A DNA stretch of 64,000 nt from Burkholderiaceae bacterium 16 (GCA_000955785.1 JYOD01000084.1:44298-108297), one strand, 5' to 3'; positions 33,087 through 42,219 are shown, counted from the first letter of the stretch. Program-made: numbers and translations. The notes: generated by a model not told the origin, from the sequence alone.

Positions 33087-33298
33087 GGTTTCCAGGAGAA
33101 CGAGGCGCCCCCCGTCATATCAGGTTGGGCGCTTCTACCGAAGGCGTACCCCTGAAACGCTCAGGTGCAGAAGACTGGAAACCGATAAAACTGGAGAGCG
33201 CCGGACCGGACCACCAAGCGTGGCGCGGCATGCGGCCGCCGAAGGGGCAAGCCGGCACCCGTGGTGGGTGCGGCGAATCTCTCAGGCAAAAGGACAGT
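33087..33298 (+). promoter_or_regulatory. Tandem glycine riboswitch
   Basis: Two glycine-aptamer-like units lie head to tail. Unit 1: stem GGTTTCCA 33087-33094 pairs with TGGAAACC 33176-33183, enclosing ACCGAAGGCGTA and GAAACGCTCAGGTGCAGAAGAC. Unit 2 (about 33192-33298): GGAGAGCGCC at the 5' end, CCGAAGGGGCAAGC, and ATCTCTCAGGCAAAAGGACAG at the 3' end, the strongest family signature. It is followed at once by an intrinsic terminator and the dadA-like gene. By the known mechanism glycine binding should prevent termination and switch the gene on. Confidence 0.9.
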
Positions 33299-33299
33299 G

Positions 33300-33336
33300 G
33301 GGGCAGAGAGGCCAGATGGCCTGTCTGCCCCTTTTT
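33300..33336 (+). terminator. Riboswitch-coupled intrinsic terminator
   Basis: GGGGCAGA at 33300-33307 pairs with TCTGCCCC at 33324-33331, continued inside by GGCC/GGCC around an AGAT loop, then five T. It lies between the second aptamer and the ATG at 33356, so it is the expression platform rather than a gene end. Confidence 0.88.
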
Positions 33337-33355
33337 GCTGTCCGGAGCCTGAAGA

Positions 33356-34678
33356 ATGAAAGTCATCGTGATGGGAGCCGGCGTGATCGGCGTCGCTTCT
33401 GCGTGGTACCTGGCCAAGGCCGGGCATGAGGTGGTGGTGCTGGAGCGCAATGCAGGCGCCGCCCGGGAAACCAGTTTTGGCAACGGCGGCCAGATCTCGG
33501 TCAGCCATGCCGAGCCGTGGGCCAACCCGGCCGCGCCGCTGAAGATGCTGCGCTGGCTGGGCCGGGAGGACGCGCCCCTGCTGTTCCGCCTGCGCGCCGA
33601 CCCGGCACAATGGTCATGGGGCCTGAAGTTCCTGCGCGAGTGCACGGCTAAGCGCTCCACCCACAATATGATCCAGTTGCTCAACCTGGGCACATACAGC
33701 CGCGCCAGCCTGCAGGCCCTGCGCGAGGAAACCGGCATCGAGTATGACCACCTGACTCGCGGCATCCTGCATTTTTACACCAGCCAGAAGGAGTTCGACG
33801 CAGCCATCGAGCCGGCGCGCATCATGCGAGAACTGGGCTGCGAGCGCCGCGTGATCGGGCCCGACGAAGTCGTACGCCTGGAACCGGCGCTGTCCAATAT
33901 CGCGCCGCGCCTGGCTGGCGCCACCTATACCAGCGAGGACGAATCCGGCGACGTGCACCGCTTCACCACCGAGCTGGCGGCCAAGTGCGAGGCGCTTGGC
34001 GTGCGCTTCCGCTACGGCGTGCGGGTGCAGCGCCTGCATGCCGATGGCGGCAGGATGCGCGGCGTGGAGATCGCCGATGAAACCGGCGGCTACCAGATCG
34101 AAAGCGCCGATGCCTATGTGCTTGCGCTGGGCAGCTTCAGCCCGATGCTGGCGCGCCCGCTGGGGGTGAAGCTGGATATCTATCCGGCCAAGGGCTACTC
34201 GGTGACGCTGCCGGTACTCGACCCCGCGCGCGCGCCCAGAGTGAGCCTGACCGACGACGAGTACAAGCTGGTGTTCTCGCGCTTTGGCGACCGCCTGCGC
34301 GTAGCGGGCACCGCCGAGCTCAATGGCTATGCGATGGACCTGAACCCGGTGCGCTGCGACGCCATCGTCAAACGCACGCTGGACGTGTTCCCGGGCATGA
34401 GCCGTCCTGAACTGGCGCGCTTCTGGACGGGCCTGCGCCCGGCCACGCCGGGCAACGTGCCGTATATCGGTGCCAGCGGGATCGACGGCCTCTACCTCAA
34501 CACCGGCCACGGCACGCTGGGCTGGACGCACGGCTGCGGCTCGGGCCGCGCCATTGCCGACATCATCAGCGGTTATGTGCCGGAAGTGGACTTTGCCTTC
34601 AGCGGCGAGCTGCCGGCGCACAAGGGCCCACGCGCGCTTGCTGCGGCGGCAAGCCCGGCCGGCGTAACGGCCCACTGA
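33356..34678 (+). CDS. dadA: DadA-type D-amino acid dehydrogenase under glycine control
   Basis: A 440-residue FAD-dependent DAO-family enzyme. The dinucleotide site is VIVMGAGVIGVASAWYLAKAGHEVVVLER (residues 3-31), followed by ARETSFGNGGQISVSHAEPWANP, the DadA hallmark, and the C-terminal FAD loop GLRPATPGNVPYIG plus YLNTGHGTLGWTHGCGSGRAIAD. It would oxidise D-amino acids or glycine to 2-oxo acids, passing electrons to quinones at the membrane. The tandem glycine riboswitch directly upstream makes glycine (or a mixture containing it) the likely signal and possible substrate, so this copy may be a glycine/sarcosine-type oxidase rather than the D-alanine enzyme. A stem-loop terminator follows. 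Confidence 0.9.
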   Translation: MKVIVMGAGVIGVASAWYLAKAGHEVVVLERNAGAARETSFGNGGQISVSHAEPWANPAAPLKMLRWLGREDAPLLFRLRADPAQWSWGLKFLRECTAKRSTHNMIQLLNLGTYSRASLQALREETGIEYDHLTRGILHFYTSQKEFDAAIEPARIMRELGCERRVIGPDEVVRLEPALSNIAPRLAGATYTSEDESGDVHRFTTELAAKCEALGVRFRYGVRVQRLHADGGRMRGVEIADETGGYQIESADAYVLALGSFSPMLARPLGVKLDIYPAKGYSVTLPVLDPARAPRVSLTDDEYKLVFSRFGDRLRVAGTAELNGYAMDLNPVRCDAIVKRTLDVFPGMSRPELARFWTGLRPATPGNVPYIGASGIDGLYLNTGHGTLGWTHGCGSGRAIADIISGYVPEVDFAFSGELPAHKGPRALAAAASPAGVTAH

Positions 34679-34706
34679 GCGCGAACTGCGGCGTTCGTTC
34701 GTTACC

Positions 34707-34740
34707 GCGCCCGGCCACCTGCGCCGGGCGCTTTGCCTTT
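34707..34740 (+). terminator. Intrinsic terminator after dadA-like gene
   Basis: GCGCCCGG at 34707-34714 and CCGGGCGC at 34724-34731 form an 8-bp stem with a nine-base loop, followed by TTTGCCTTT. It separates the dadA-like gene from the LysR gene that starts at 34773. Confidence 0.75.
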
Positions 34741-34772
34741 AACATGTGCGTCCACGACTCCGCAGGCTCCCC

Positions 34773-35696
34773 ATGAAGCTTAACCAGCTGCGCGCCCTGG
34801 CCGCCATCGCCGACACCGGCAGCATCCAGGAAGCCTCCCGCATCCTTCACCTGACGCAGCCCGCGCTGAGCAAGGCCATCAAGGAACTGGAGAGCAGCGT
34901 AGGCGCCACCTTGTTCGTGCGTTCGAGCAAGGGCGTGCGCCTTACCCCCCATGGCCAGCGGCTGGTCACGCATGCCCGGCTGATCAGCGAGAGCGTGCGG
35001 CGCGCGCGCGAGGACCTGGAAGACATGATGGGCAGCGTGGTCAGCGAGATCACGGTTGGCGTGACGCCGGTCACGGCGGTGATGCGGCCGATGGCGGCCT
35101 GCCTGAGCACCTTCCGGCGCGAGTTTCCCAACGCGCGCCTGCGCGTGCAGGAGATGCGGCCGACGCAGTTGCTGGAGCACCTGCGCGAGGGCACCATGGA
35201 CTTTGCCGTGACCTCCCAGTTGCTGCCGGCAGACCGCGGGCTGGACTGCACCCAGGCCTGCCGCCTGCCGACCATCATTGCCGGGCGGCGCGGGCACCCG
35301 CTGCGCGCGGCCCGCTCGGTGCGCTTGCTGCAGCAGGCCGACTGGCTGGTGCTGGACCCGCTCGCCGACACCAGTTCGCCCTTTCACCAATTGTTCGCGG
35401 GCAATGGCCTGGGGCCCCCCGCGCGCGTGATCGAGTGCACCTCCATGGGACTGGCGCTGGAACTGTGCTGGAAGGCGGATACCCTGATCCTGCTTTCCAG
35501 CGAATCGCGCGGCAGCAAGTTCGTCACGGACAATATGGACTTCATCGAGGTGGAAGAGCCGGTGCCCGAGCGCACCATCTCCCTGGTCACGCGCGACCGG
35601 CACGTACTGACCTGGGCCGCGGCTCGCCTGCACGACGCCATGCTGGAAGCGCTTTCCGGCAACTCCCCGGCCCCGGGCGGCGCGGCCGCCCCCTGA
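34773..35696 (+). CDS. LysR-family transcriptional regulator
   Basis: A 307-residue LysR-type regulator. The N-terminal winged helix is standard (MKLNQLRALAAIADTGSIQEASRILHLTQPALSKAIKELESSVGATLFVRSSKGVRLTPHGQRL), with an effector domain from about 90. Start at 34773 gives the canonical LysR N terminus. It lies downstream of the dadA-like gene behind a terminator and upstream of the MFS/amidohydrolase pair on the same strand, with a 257-base gap before them. It probably controls that pair; the inducer is unknown. Confidence 0.87.
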   Translation: MKLNQLRALAAIADTGSIQEASRILHLTQPALSKAIKELESSVGATLFVRSSKGVRLTPHGQRLVTHARLISESVRRAREDLEDMMGSVVSEITVGVTPVTAVMRPMAACLSTFRREFPNARLRVQEMRPTQLLEHLREGTMDFAVTSQLLPADRGLDCTQACRLPTIIAGRRGHPLRAARSVRLLQQADWLVLDPLADTSSPFHQLFAGNGLGPPARVIECTSMGLALELCWKADTLILLSSESRGSKFVTDNMDFIEVEEPVPERTISLVTRDRHVLTWAAARLHDAMLEALSGNSPAPGGAAAP

Positions 35697-35953
35697 ACTG
35701 GCCTGCGCCTGCGCCGTTGCATGGACGCGCGTAAGCTGCCCCCCCCCGCCGGCTTGCGCGGCACCCCTCCCCCCTTTGAGCATCGCCCGCCATTCCCGAT
35801 GGCTGGCGCCTATCCCCGCCTATTCCCGATCCTCATACCCATGAAAAAAAGCGAAGTGCTTATCCGGCGCCTCGCTCTTACCATGCCAGCACACCAGTAG
35901 AGACGGCGCCGCGCCGCAACCGTCCCGAGCCAATCCCACCCGAGGAGGAAAGC

Positions 35954-37261
35954 ATGACACACGCGCCTACCGCGCTATCCAGCCCTGCCGGGACGGCATC
36001 CGCCGCCGCCCCCACCGCGGCCCGCCCGCATTCGCGCCGCGCCATCGTCGCCGCCGCGATCGGCAACGGGCTGGAGATCTACGACTTCACCGTGTACAGC
36101 TTCTTCGCCGCCACCATCGGGAAGTTGTTCTTTCCGTCGAGCAGCCCGCTGGCTTCGCTGTTGCTGTCCTTTGCCACATTTGGCGCCGGCTTCGTGATGC
36201 GTCCGCTCGGCGCGGTGCTGATCGGTAGCCTGGCCGACCGGCGCGGGCGCAAGACCGCGCTCACGCTCACCATTGCGCTGATGACCGCGGGCACGGCGCT
36301 GATCGCGTTCACGCCTACCCACGCCAGCATCGGCGTGACAGCGACCGTGCTGGTTGTGCTCGGCCGCTTGCTGCAAGGCTTGTCGGCGGGCGGCGAGGTC
36401 GGCGCGGCTTCCGCGTTGCTGCTGGAGTCGGCAAGCAAGCGCAACCGCTGCTTCCTGGTTAGCTGGCAGGCCGCCACCCAAGGCGGCGCCGCGCTGCTGG
36501 GCGCGCTGACAGGCGCTGCGGTATCGGCCCTGCTCAGCCCGGAAGCCATGCATGACTGGGGCTGGCGCCTGCCGTTCCTCCTAGGTCTGCTGATCGCGCC
36601 CGTGGGCATGTATATCCGCCGCCATCTGCAGGAAACGCATGAAGGCGGGCAACACGGCGGCATCGGCGCGGTGTTCCGCGAGCATGGCCGCACGCTGCTG
36701 CTGGGCATGCTGCTGATGACCGGTTCTACTTCGTCGATGTACATCATGGTGTTCTACATGCCCACCTACCTGGTGAACACGCTGCACATGCCGCCCGTCA
36801 CCGCGTTCCTGGCGGCGTGCATGGCCGGCCTCGCCATGCTGCTGGTAGCGCCCTTTTCCGGCCTGCTGGCCGACCGGCTGCCCCACCGCAAGCCCCTGCT
36901 GTTTGCCGGCGGGCTGGCATCGCTGGCGCTGGTGTACCCCAACTTCATGCTGCTCTCGTCGGGGCCGGGCCTGCCGCTCACCATGGCGCTGATCGGCGGC
37001 GCCGTGGCGCTGATGTCGGTCAGCAGCGGCGCAGGCGCCGCACTGATGATGGAGGCGCTGCCGCGCCACCATCGCGCCACCGGCATGTCGGTGATGTACA
37101 GCCTTGGCGTGACCGTGTTCGGCGGCTTCGCCCCGCTGATCGTCACCTGGCTGATCGCCGCCACCGGCAGCAACATGGCGCCGGCCTGGTACCTGTTTGC
37201 CTCCGCCTGCATCAGCCTGAGCGCGCTGGCGCTGTTCCCCAGCCACCCGGGCCGCGACTGA
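35954..37261 (+). CDS. MFS transporter, metabolite:H+ symporter type
   Basis: A 435-residue 12-helix major facilitator protein of the MHS group (citrate, shikimate, proline/betaine-like symporters). Motifs: RRAIVAAAIGNGLEIYDFTVYSFFA (helix 1 with the acidic residue of this group), GSLADRRGRKTALTL between helices 2 and 3, GRLLQGLSAGGEVGAAS, and the second copy GLLADRLPHRKPLL. GAGGAGGAAAGC precedes the ATG. With the M20 hydrolase 64 bases downstream it suggests import and intracellular hydrolysis of an N-acyl amino acid or related amide. Confidence 0.88.
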   Translation: MTHAPTALSSPAGTASAAAPTAARPHSRRAIVAAAIGNGLEIYDFTVYSFFAATIGKLFFPSSSPLASLLLSFATFGAGFVMRPLGAVLIGSLADRRGRKTALTLTIALMTAGTALIAFTPTHASIGVTATVLVVLGRLLQGLSAGGEVGAASALLLESASKRNRCFLVSWQAATQGGAALLGALTGAAVSALLSPEAMHDWGWRLPFLLGLLIAPVGMYIRRHLQETHEGGQHGGIGAVFREHGRTLLLGMLLMTGSTSSMYIMVFYMPTYLVNTLHMPPVTAFLAACMAGLAMLLVAPFSGLLADRLPHRKPLLFAGGLASLALVYPNFMLLSSGPGLPLTMALIGGAVALMSVSSGAGAALMMEALPRHHRATGMSVMYSLGVTVFGGFAPLIVTWLIAATGSNMAPAWYLFASACISLSALALFPSHPGRD

Positions 37262-37324
37262 CGCGCGCCAGGATCGTCTTCCCCTCTTTCCCTATTCCAC
37301 AGCACCACCCAGGATCGTACTGTC

Positions 37325-38509
37325 ATGACCCAGACCCCAGGCAATGTCCCGTCCGCCCTGAACGAATCCGCCGCACGCTTCGCCGAACTGCGGCACCGCA
37401 TCCACGCGCATCCCGAACTTGGCGCCGACGTGCCGCGCACCGCCGGGATGGCCGCCGCCCTGTTGCGCGAGTGGGGCTACAACGTGCACACCGTCGGCGG
37501 CCATGGGCTGGTGGCGCAATTGAAGGTGGGCAACGGCACACGCAGCATCGGCATCCGTGCCGACATGGACGCGCTGCCGCTGCAGGAGCGCACCGGCCTG
37601 CCCTATGCCAGCCAGGTGGCCGGCCACATGCACGCCTGCGGCCACGACGGCCATACCGCCACGCTGCTGGCGGCCGCCGAATACCTGGCCGCCACGCGCA
37701 ACTTCGACGGCACGCTCAACCTGATCTTCCAGCCGGACGAGGAAGGCATGACCGGCGCGCTCGCCATGATGAACGACGGCCTGTTCGAACGTTTCCCCTG
37801 CGATGCGATCTACGCATTCCACAATGCGCCGGGCCTGCCGGTGGGCATGGCGGTGGTACAGAGCGGCCCGATGGGCGGCTCGTCGGACCGCGCAACGATC
37901 ACCTTCCGCGGCAAAGGCGGCCATGGCGCCATGCCCCACCGCGCCGCCGATCCCACGCTGGCGCTGGCGGCTACCGTGGTAGCGCTGCAGGGCATCGTGG
38001 CGCGCAACGTGGCGCCGGTCGATGCCGGCGTGATCAGCGTGGGCCAGATGGAAGCCGGCAGCACCTACAACATCATCCCGGAGACCGCGACGCTGAAGCT
38101 GAGCGTGCGCGCCACCGTGCCGGAGGTACGCGACCTGCTGGAAAACCGCATCCGCGAGGTGGTGACGCACCAGGCCGCCTCCTGTGGCGTGGCGGTGGAC
38201 ATCGCCTATGAGCGCCTCGCGCCCGCGATCTGCAATACCGTGGAAGCCACCGCCATCGCGCGGCAGGCCGTGGCCAGCGTGCTTGGCAGCGACAAGGTCA
38301 TCCAGGTACCGCCGTCGATGCAGATGGGCAGCGAGGATTTCGCGTGGATGCTGGAGAAGATGCCAGGCTGCTACTTCGCGCTGGGCAATGGCACCGGCGA
38401 GTGGGTGGGCTGCTCGATCCACAACGACGGCTACGACTTCAACGACCAGTTGATTCCGCTCGGCGCGGCGTGTTGGGTCGCGCTGGCGGAGGGGTATCTG
38501 CGCGCTTGA
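37325..38509 (+). CDS. M20-family amidohydrolase (HipO/AbgB-like)
   Basis: A 394-residue metallohydrolase of the M20/hippurate hydrolase family. Metal ligands and catalytic residues are in place: ADMDALPLQERTGLPY, GHMHACGHDGHTATLL, FQPDEEGMTGA (catalytic Glu-Glu) and GGHGAMPHRAADP of the dimerisation lid, with QMGSEDFAWML near the C terminus. It removes acyl groups from amino acids or splits related amides in the cytoplasm. It follows the MFS gene closely, implying the pair imports and hydrolyses one substrate. Exact acyl donor unknown. Confidence 0.9.
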   Translation: MTQTPGNVPSALNESAARFAELRHRIHAHPELGADVPRTAGMAAALLREWGYNVHTVGGHGLVAQLKVGNGTRSIGIRADMDALPLQERTGLPYASQVAGHMHACGHDGHTATLLAAAEYLAATRNFDGTLNLIFQPDEEGMTGALAMMNDGLFERFPCDAIYAFHNAPGLPVGMAVVQSGPMGGSSDRATITFRGKGGHGAMPHRAADPTLALAATVVALQGIVARNVAPVDAGVISVGQMEAGSTYNIIPETATLKLSVRATVPEVRDLLENRIREVVTHQAASCGVAVDIAYERLAPAICNTVEATAIARQAVASVLGSDKVIQVPPSMQMGSEDFAWMLEKMPGCYFALGNGTGEWVGCSIHNDGYDFNDQLIPLGAACWVALAEGYLRA

Positions 38510-38721
38510 GGCTGCGACATGGCCGTTTGCTCCCCTCTTTCACCAAGACCTTATCTGAGGCCATTTACAGAGCATCGGGGAAATCTGCCTACAGGTGGCT
38601 ACGTCGACCCAGGCAACACTGGCGAAATCGTGAGAGAGAACGACATCATTGCGCTGCGGCTTATCGGTATGCAAGACGACTCTGCACCAGGGGACACGCC
38701 CCAGTACGCCCGGAAACCAAC

Positions 38722-39156
38722 TCACCGGCTCTCTTTGTCGCAACATGCGTGTGTGCATCGCGGATTTACAGCTATCGTAACAGTGTTCAGGAACGTGGCG
38801 GCATCCGCTGGTGAGACGTGGCGGTTATCGATGTCGCGAATCTCTGGCTGGTGGATGTCGGCCCGGTTGACATCCATATGCTCCAGCAGATCGGCGAGCC
38901 AACGCGCGCGCGCTTCGGCAAGCTTGCTTGAGATTCCGGCGCTCTCGTTCTGCCACAGCGACATGAATACCTCAAAGCCCGCAGGAAATGCTTGCCGTGT
39001 ATCACTGCGTCACGCGGCCAGCCGAGCAATTTCGGGGGCAGAGAGCTTCGCAGTGCCACGCTCGAAGATGGGTTCGTGCGTCAAGAATGCAGGGCGGCAA
39101 GCATATGCAGGCAACACACAGAGTAATACGAATGCGACGAGCAGCTTTTTCATCAT
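38722..39156 (-). pseudogene. Small exported protein interrupted by in-frame TGA
   Basis: Starting at MMKKLLVAFVLLCVLPAYACRPAF, a lipoprotein- or signal-like N terminus continues FLTHEPIFERGTAKLSAPEIARLAA, then TGA at 39010-39012, then in the same frame RSDTRQAFPAGFEVFMSLWQNESAGISSKLAEARARWLADLLEHM and onward to the stop at 38722. The shape (F.RGTAKLSAPEIARLA... then a charged helix SKLAEARARWLADLL) is OmpA-C-terminal-like. The TGA replaces what is probably a Trp codon, a single G-to-A change. The ATG overlaps the stop of the M35 remnant. Confidence 0.65.
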
Positions 39157-39457
39157 GGTTTCCATGCTGGCTGCCTGTAGCTCCAATTTGGGATGTTCGT
39201 CACGTAATATGCGATGCTGTCTGCATTGACCATGCAAAACTGATTGCGCGCTTTGGCCCGAAGCCTTGACAGGAGAATGTTGTACCACTTGTCTTCAGAG
39301 TTCATCGCCTCGGGAAAGTGGGAAACCTCATGAATGAATACTGTTAGCTGTGCGGGCTCGGCTATGAAGTCGCTAGCGGATGATCCAGAGGAACGTGACC
39401 CGCCACGGACTTGCAGGTACGTGTTCCCCTCGCCCGCTTGCGTGAGAGCAGCCGGAC
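39153..39457 (-). pseudogene. C-terminal remnant of an M35-type metalloendopeptidase
   Basis: About 75 codons encode AEPAQLTVFIHEVSHFPEAMNSEDKWYNILLSRLRAKARNQFCMVNADSIAYYVTNIPNWSYRQPAWKP, the HExxH zinc helix and the NADSIAYY segment of the deuterolysin/peptidyl-Lys endopeptidase family. The N-terminal part is missing: further upstream lies the 59-base dispersed repeat and then the end of the acyl-CoA synthetase gene. No start codon with a ribosome site is seen. Truncation seems linked to the repeat. Confidence 0.65.
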
Positions 39458-39516
39458 GAGAGGAAGTGACAGCCGTCATCATCGCAGACGGCTCTGGCGC
39501 ACCCGGCGGCTTCGGC
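39458..39516. repeat. 59-bp dispersed intergenic repeat, copy 1
   Basis: From GAGAGGAAGTGACAGCCG to the end CGGCTTCGGC this segment matches 55129-55187 at about five of every six positions. Its core CCGTC...GACGG is a stem-loop. In both places the repeat begins directly after the stop codon of a minus-strand gene (here the acyl-CoA synthetase, nine bases away) and in the same orientation, like a mobile 3'-end element. Confidence 0.75.
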
Positions 39517-39524
39517 CGAGGCAC

Positions 39525-41162
39525 TTAAACGTCGATCGCCGTATCCGACTTCACCTTGCGGCGCAGTTCGAACTTCTGGATCTTGCCCGTCGAGGTCTTG
39601 GGCAACGGCCCGAAGTACACCGCCTTGGGCACCTTGAAGCCGGCCAGCAAGGTGCGGCAATGCGCGATCAGGTCCTCCGCGGTGACGCTGGCGCCGTCTT
39701 TGAGTTCGACAAAGGCACAGGGCGTCTCGCCCCATTTCGCGTCCGGCTGGGCCACCACCGCCACCGCCAGCACGGCGGGATGGCGGTAGAGCGCGTCTTC
39801 CACCTCCACGCTGGAGATGTTTTCGCCGCCGGAGATGATGATGTCCTTGCTGCGGTCCTTGATCTTGACGTAGCCGTCCGGCGTGCACACGCCCAGGTCG
39901 CCGGTATGGAACCAGCCGCCGGCGAAGGCCTCGCGGGTGGCCTTTTCGTTCTTCAGGTAGCCCTTCATGCAGATATTGCCGCGGAACATGATCTCGCCAA
40001 TCTCCTCGCCGTCGGCGGCCACGGGCTGCATCGAATCCGGATCCAGCACCGCCACCTCGGTCTGCAGGTGGTAGCGTACGCCCTGCCGTGCCTTCTTGGT
40101 GGCGCGCTCCTCCTGGGACAAGCCAGCCCAGTCGTCCTGCTCGGCGCACACCGCGGCCGGGCCGTAGGTCTCGGTCAGGCCATAGACATGGGTCAGCTCG
40201 AAGCCCATTTCCTCCATCTGCGCCAGCACCGCGGCCGGCGGCGGCGCGCCCGCCACCATGCCGCGCACCGGGCCGCGCAGCCCTTCGCGCCAGGCCGGCG
40301 GGGCGTTGACCAGCGCGGTATGCACGATTGGCGCGGCGCAGTAGTGGGTCACGCCTTCGTCGCGCATCAGGTCGAATACCAGCTTGGGCTCGAACTTGCG
40401 CAGGCACACATTGACCCCGGCGCGCGCCGCAATGGTCCACGGAAAGCACCAGCCGTTGCAGTGGAACATCGGCAGCGTCCAGAGGTACACCGCGTGCTTG
40501 GGCAGGTCCCACTCAAGGATGTTGGAGATGGCGTTGATGGCCGCGCCACGATGGTGGTAAACCACGCCCTTGGGGTCCCCGGTGGTGCCCGAGGTGTAGT
40601 TGAGCGCGATCGCATCCCACTCGTCGGCGGGCATCTGCCAGGCGAATGCGGGATCGCCGGAGGCCAGCAGGCTTTCGTAGTCGGTCTCGCCGAAGGGCTG
40701 CGCGTCCTGCGGGCCCAGTGCGTCCACCACGGCGACTACCTTCAGCCCCGGGATTTCGTTGGCGATTTGCCGCGCCAGGTCGGCAAACTCGGTGTCGGCC
40801 AGCAGCACCCTGGCCTCGCCATGGCGCAACATGAAGATCAGGTTGGCGGCATCCAGCCGGATATTCAGTGCATTGAGCACCGCCCCGGCCATCGGCACGC
40901 CGAAATGCGCCTCCACCATGGCGGGCGTGTTGGGCAGCAAGGCGGCAACGGTATCGCCCTTGCCCACGCCCAGGTTCGCCAGCGCGCTGGCCAGGCGCCG
41001 CGCGCGTACGTAAGTCTCGCGCCAGTTCTGGCGCACCGGGCCGTGCACGATGGCCAGGCGATCGCCATAGACTTCGGCGGCGCGCGCCAGGTAGTCGATC
41101 GGTGTCAGGGGAACGTGGTTGGCCGGGTTCTTGCCCAGGCCGGTATCGAAATCGCTTGGCAT
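39525..41162 (-). CDS. AMP-dependent acyl-CoA synthetase
   Basis: A 545-residue ANL-superfamily ligase. Motifs in order: YTSGTTGDPKGVVYHHRG (P-loop, about 186-203), FHCNGWCFPW, GLTETYGP, GGWFHTGDLGVCTPDGYVKIKDRSKDIIISGGENISSVEVE hinge, and the catalytic Lys in PKTSTGKIQKFELR. The sequence is closest to medium-chain/aromatic fatty acyl-CoA ligases (DmdB or FadD3-like); substrate chain is unknown. Divergent from a Crp/Fnr gene with about 125 bases between. Length and motif integrity indicate a working gene. Confidence 0.9.
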   Translation of the reverse strand: MPSDFDTGLGKNPANHVPLTPIDYLARAAEVYGDRLAIVHGPVRQNWRETYVRARRLASALANLGVGKGDTVAALLPNTPAMVEAHFGVPMAGAVLNALNIRLDAANLIFMLRHGEARVLLADTEFADLARQIANEIPGLKVVAVVDALGPQDAQPFGETDYESLLASGDPAFAWQMPADEWDAIALNYTSGTTGDPKGVVYHHRGAAINAISNILEWDLPKHAVYLWTLPMFHCNGWCFPWTIAARAGVNVCLRKFEPKLVFDLMRDEGVTHYCAAPIVHTALVNAPPAWREGLRGPVRGMVAGAPPPAAVLAQMEEMGFELTHVYGLTETYGPAAVCAEQDDWAGLSQEERATKKARQGVRYHLQTEVAVLDPDSMQPVAADGEEIGEIMFRGNICMKGYLKNEKATREAFAGGWFHTGDLGVCTPDGYVKIKDRSKDIIISGGENISSVEVEDALYRHPAVLAVAVVAQPDAKWGETPCAFVELKDGASVTAEDLIAHCRTLLAGFKVPKAVYFGPLPKTSTGKIQKFELRRKVKSDTAIDV

Positions 41163-41288
41163 TGCTGTAGTCTCCGCATGCGCCGGCGGGGCCGGTTCCT
41201 TTCCACAGGATGAACCACGCGCTGCCGGTCGCTGTTACTTTTAGCCGTGCAAGGCTATCATCGCACACGACGAAGCTCTGTCGTCCGG

Positions 41289-42086
41289 ATGACAATGCCC
41301 GCGCCGGGCCAAGCCGAAATCATGTCCAGCCTGCCAGCAGCCACACCCGAAGCGCTTACCTCTCCCCCTGCAGCCGCCACACAGCCGCCAGTATCCTCGC
41401 AGTGCACCGGGCATGCCGCCCTGCTCTCGGAACATGAATGGTTCGCCGCGCTCGCGCCCGGCCATCAGGCACTGGCGGCGCGGCAAGTGGTCGTGCAGGA
41501 CTTTGCCGCGGGCGCCTTCGTGGCGCATCGCGGCGAGCCTTCGCGCTACTGGATCGGGGTGGAGCGTGGCCTGATCAAGCTCGCGGTCTACACGCCGGAC
41601 GGGCGCGGCTGCACCTTCTCGGGCGTGCCGGCGGGAGGCTGGTGCGGAGAAGGCAGCGTGATCAAGCGCGAAGCGCGGAGATACGATGTGATCGCCATCC
41701 GCGACTCGCGCGTGGCGCTGGTGCCGGACACCGTATTCCACACCTTGCTGGCCGAGAGCCTGCCTTTCGCCAGCTTCGTGGTGCGCCAGCTCAACGAACG
41801 CATGGGCCAGTTCATCGCCACCGTGCAGAACGAGCGCCTGCTGAGCGTCGATGCGCGCGTGGCGCAAGCGGTGGCCCAGTTGTTCCATCCCGCGCTGTAT
41901 CCGCGTACCAGCGAGGTGCTGGAACTGTCCCAGGAGGAGATCGGCCTGCTGACCGGGCTTTCCCGCCAGCGGGTCAACCAGGCGCTGCGGCGGCTGGCGT
42001 CGGAGGGCATGGTGGACCTGTCCTACCAGAGCATCCGGGTGACGGATCTTGAGCGCTTGCGTCACTTTGGCTTGTCCGAACTGTAG
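41289..42086 (+). CDS. Crp/Fnr-family transcriptional regulator
   Basis: A 265-residue regulator. An N-terminal disordered Ala/Pro-rich tail (residues 1-40) precedes a cyclic-nucleotide-binding-like domain (about 50-170, including YWIGVERGLIKLAVYTPDGRGCTFSGVPAGGWCGEGSVI) and a winged helix (QEEIGLLTGLSRQRVNQALRRLASEGMVDL). It is divergent from the acyl-CoA synthetase, which it may regulate. The start is uncertain: ATG 41289 (MTMPAPGQ) or 41322 (MSSLPAAT) are plausible and neither has a clear ribosome site. Confidence 0.8.
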   Translation: MTMPAPGQAEIMSSLPAATPEALTSPPAAATQPPVSSQCTGHAALLSEHEWFAALAPGHQALAARQVVVQDFAAGAFVAHRGEPSRYWIGVERGLIKLAVYTPDGRGCTFSGVPAGGWCGEGSVIKREARRYDVIAIRDSRVALVPDTVFHTLLAESLPFASFVVRQLNERMGQFIATVQNERLLSVDARVAQAVAQLFHPALYPRTSEVLELSQEEIGLLTGLSRQRVNQALRRLASEGMVDLSYQSIRVTDLERLRHFGLSEL

Positions 42087-42219
42087 CCAATGTGGCCAGC
42101 GCGGCCGATGAAACCTTCCTTCGCCATCCCGGAAGCCACTGGCCTTGCGAACCCGTACAATGCGAGTTCGGCTTCGCGCCCCGCGCGTCGCCTGCCAGCC
42201 GGACCCTCCTGAACTTCGC

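Noticed and set aside
38519..39229. 236-codon plus-strand frame
   Set aside because: It is antisense to the exported pseudogene and protease remnant and has no ribosome site.
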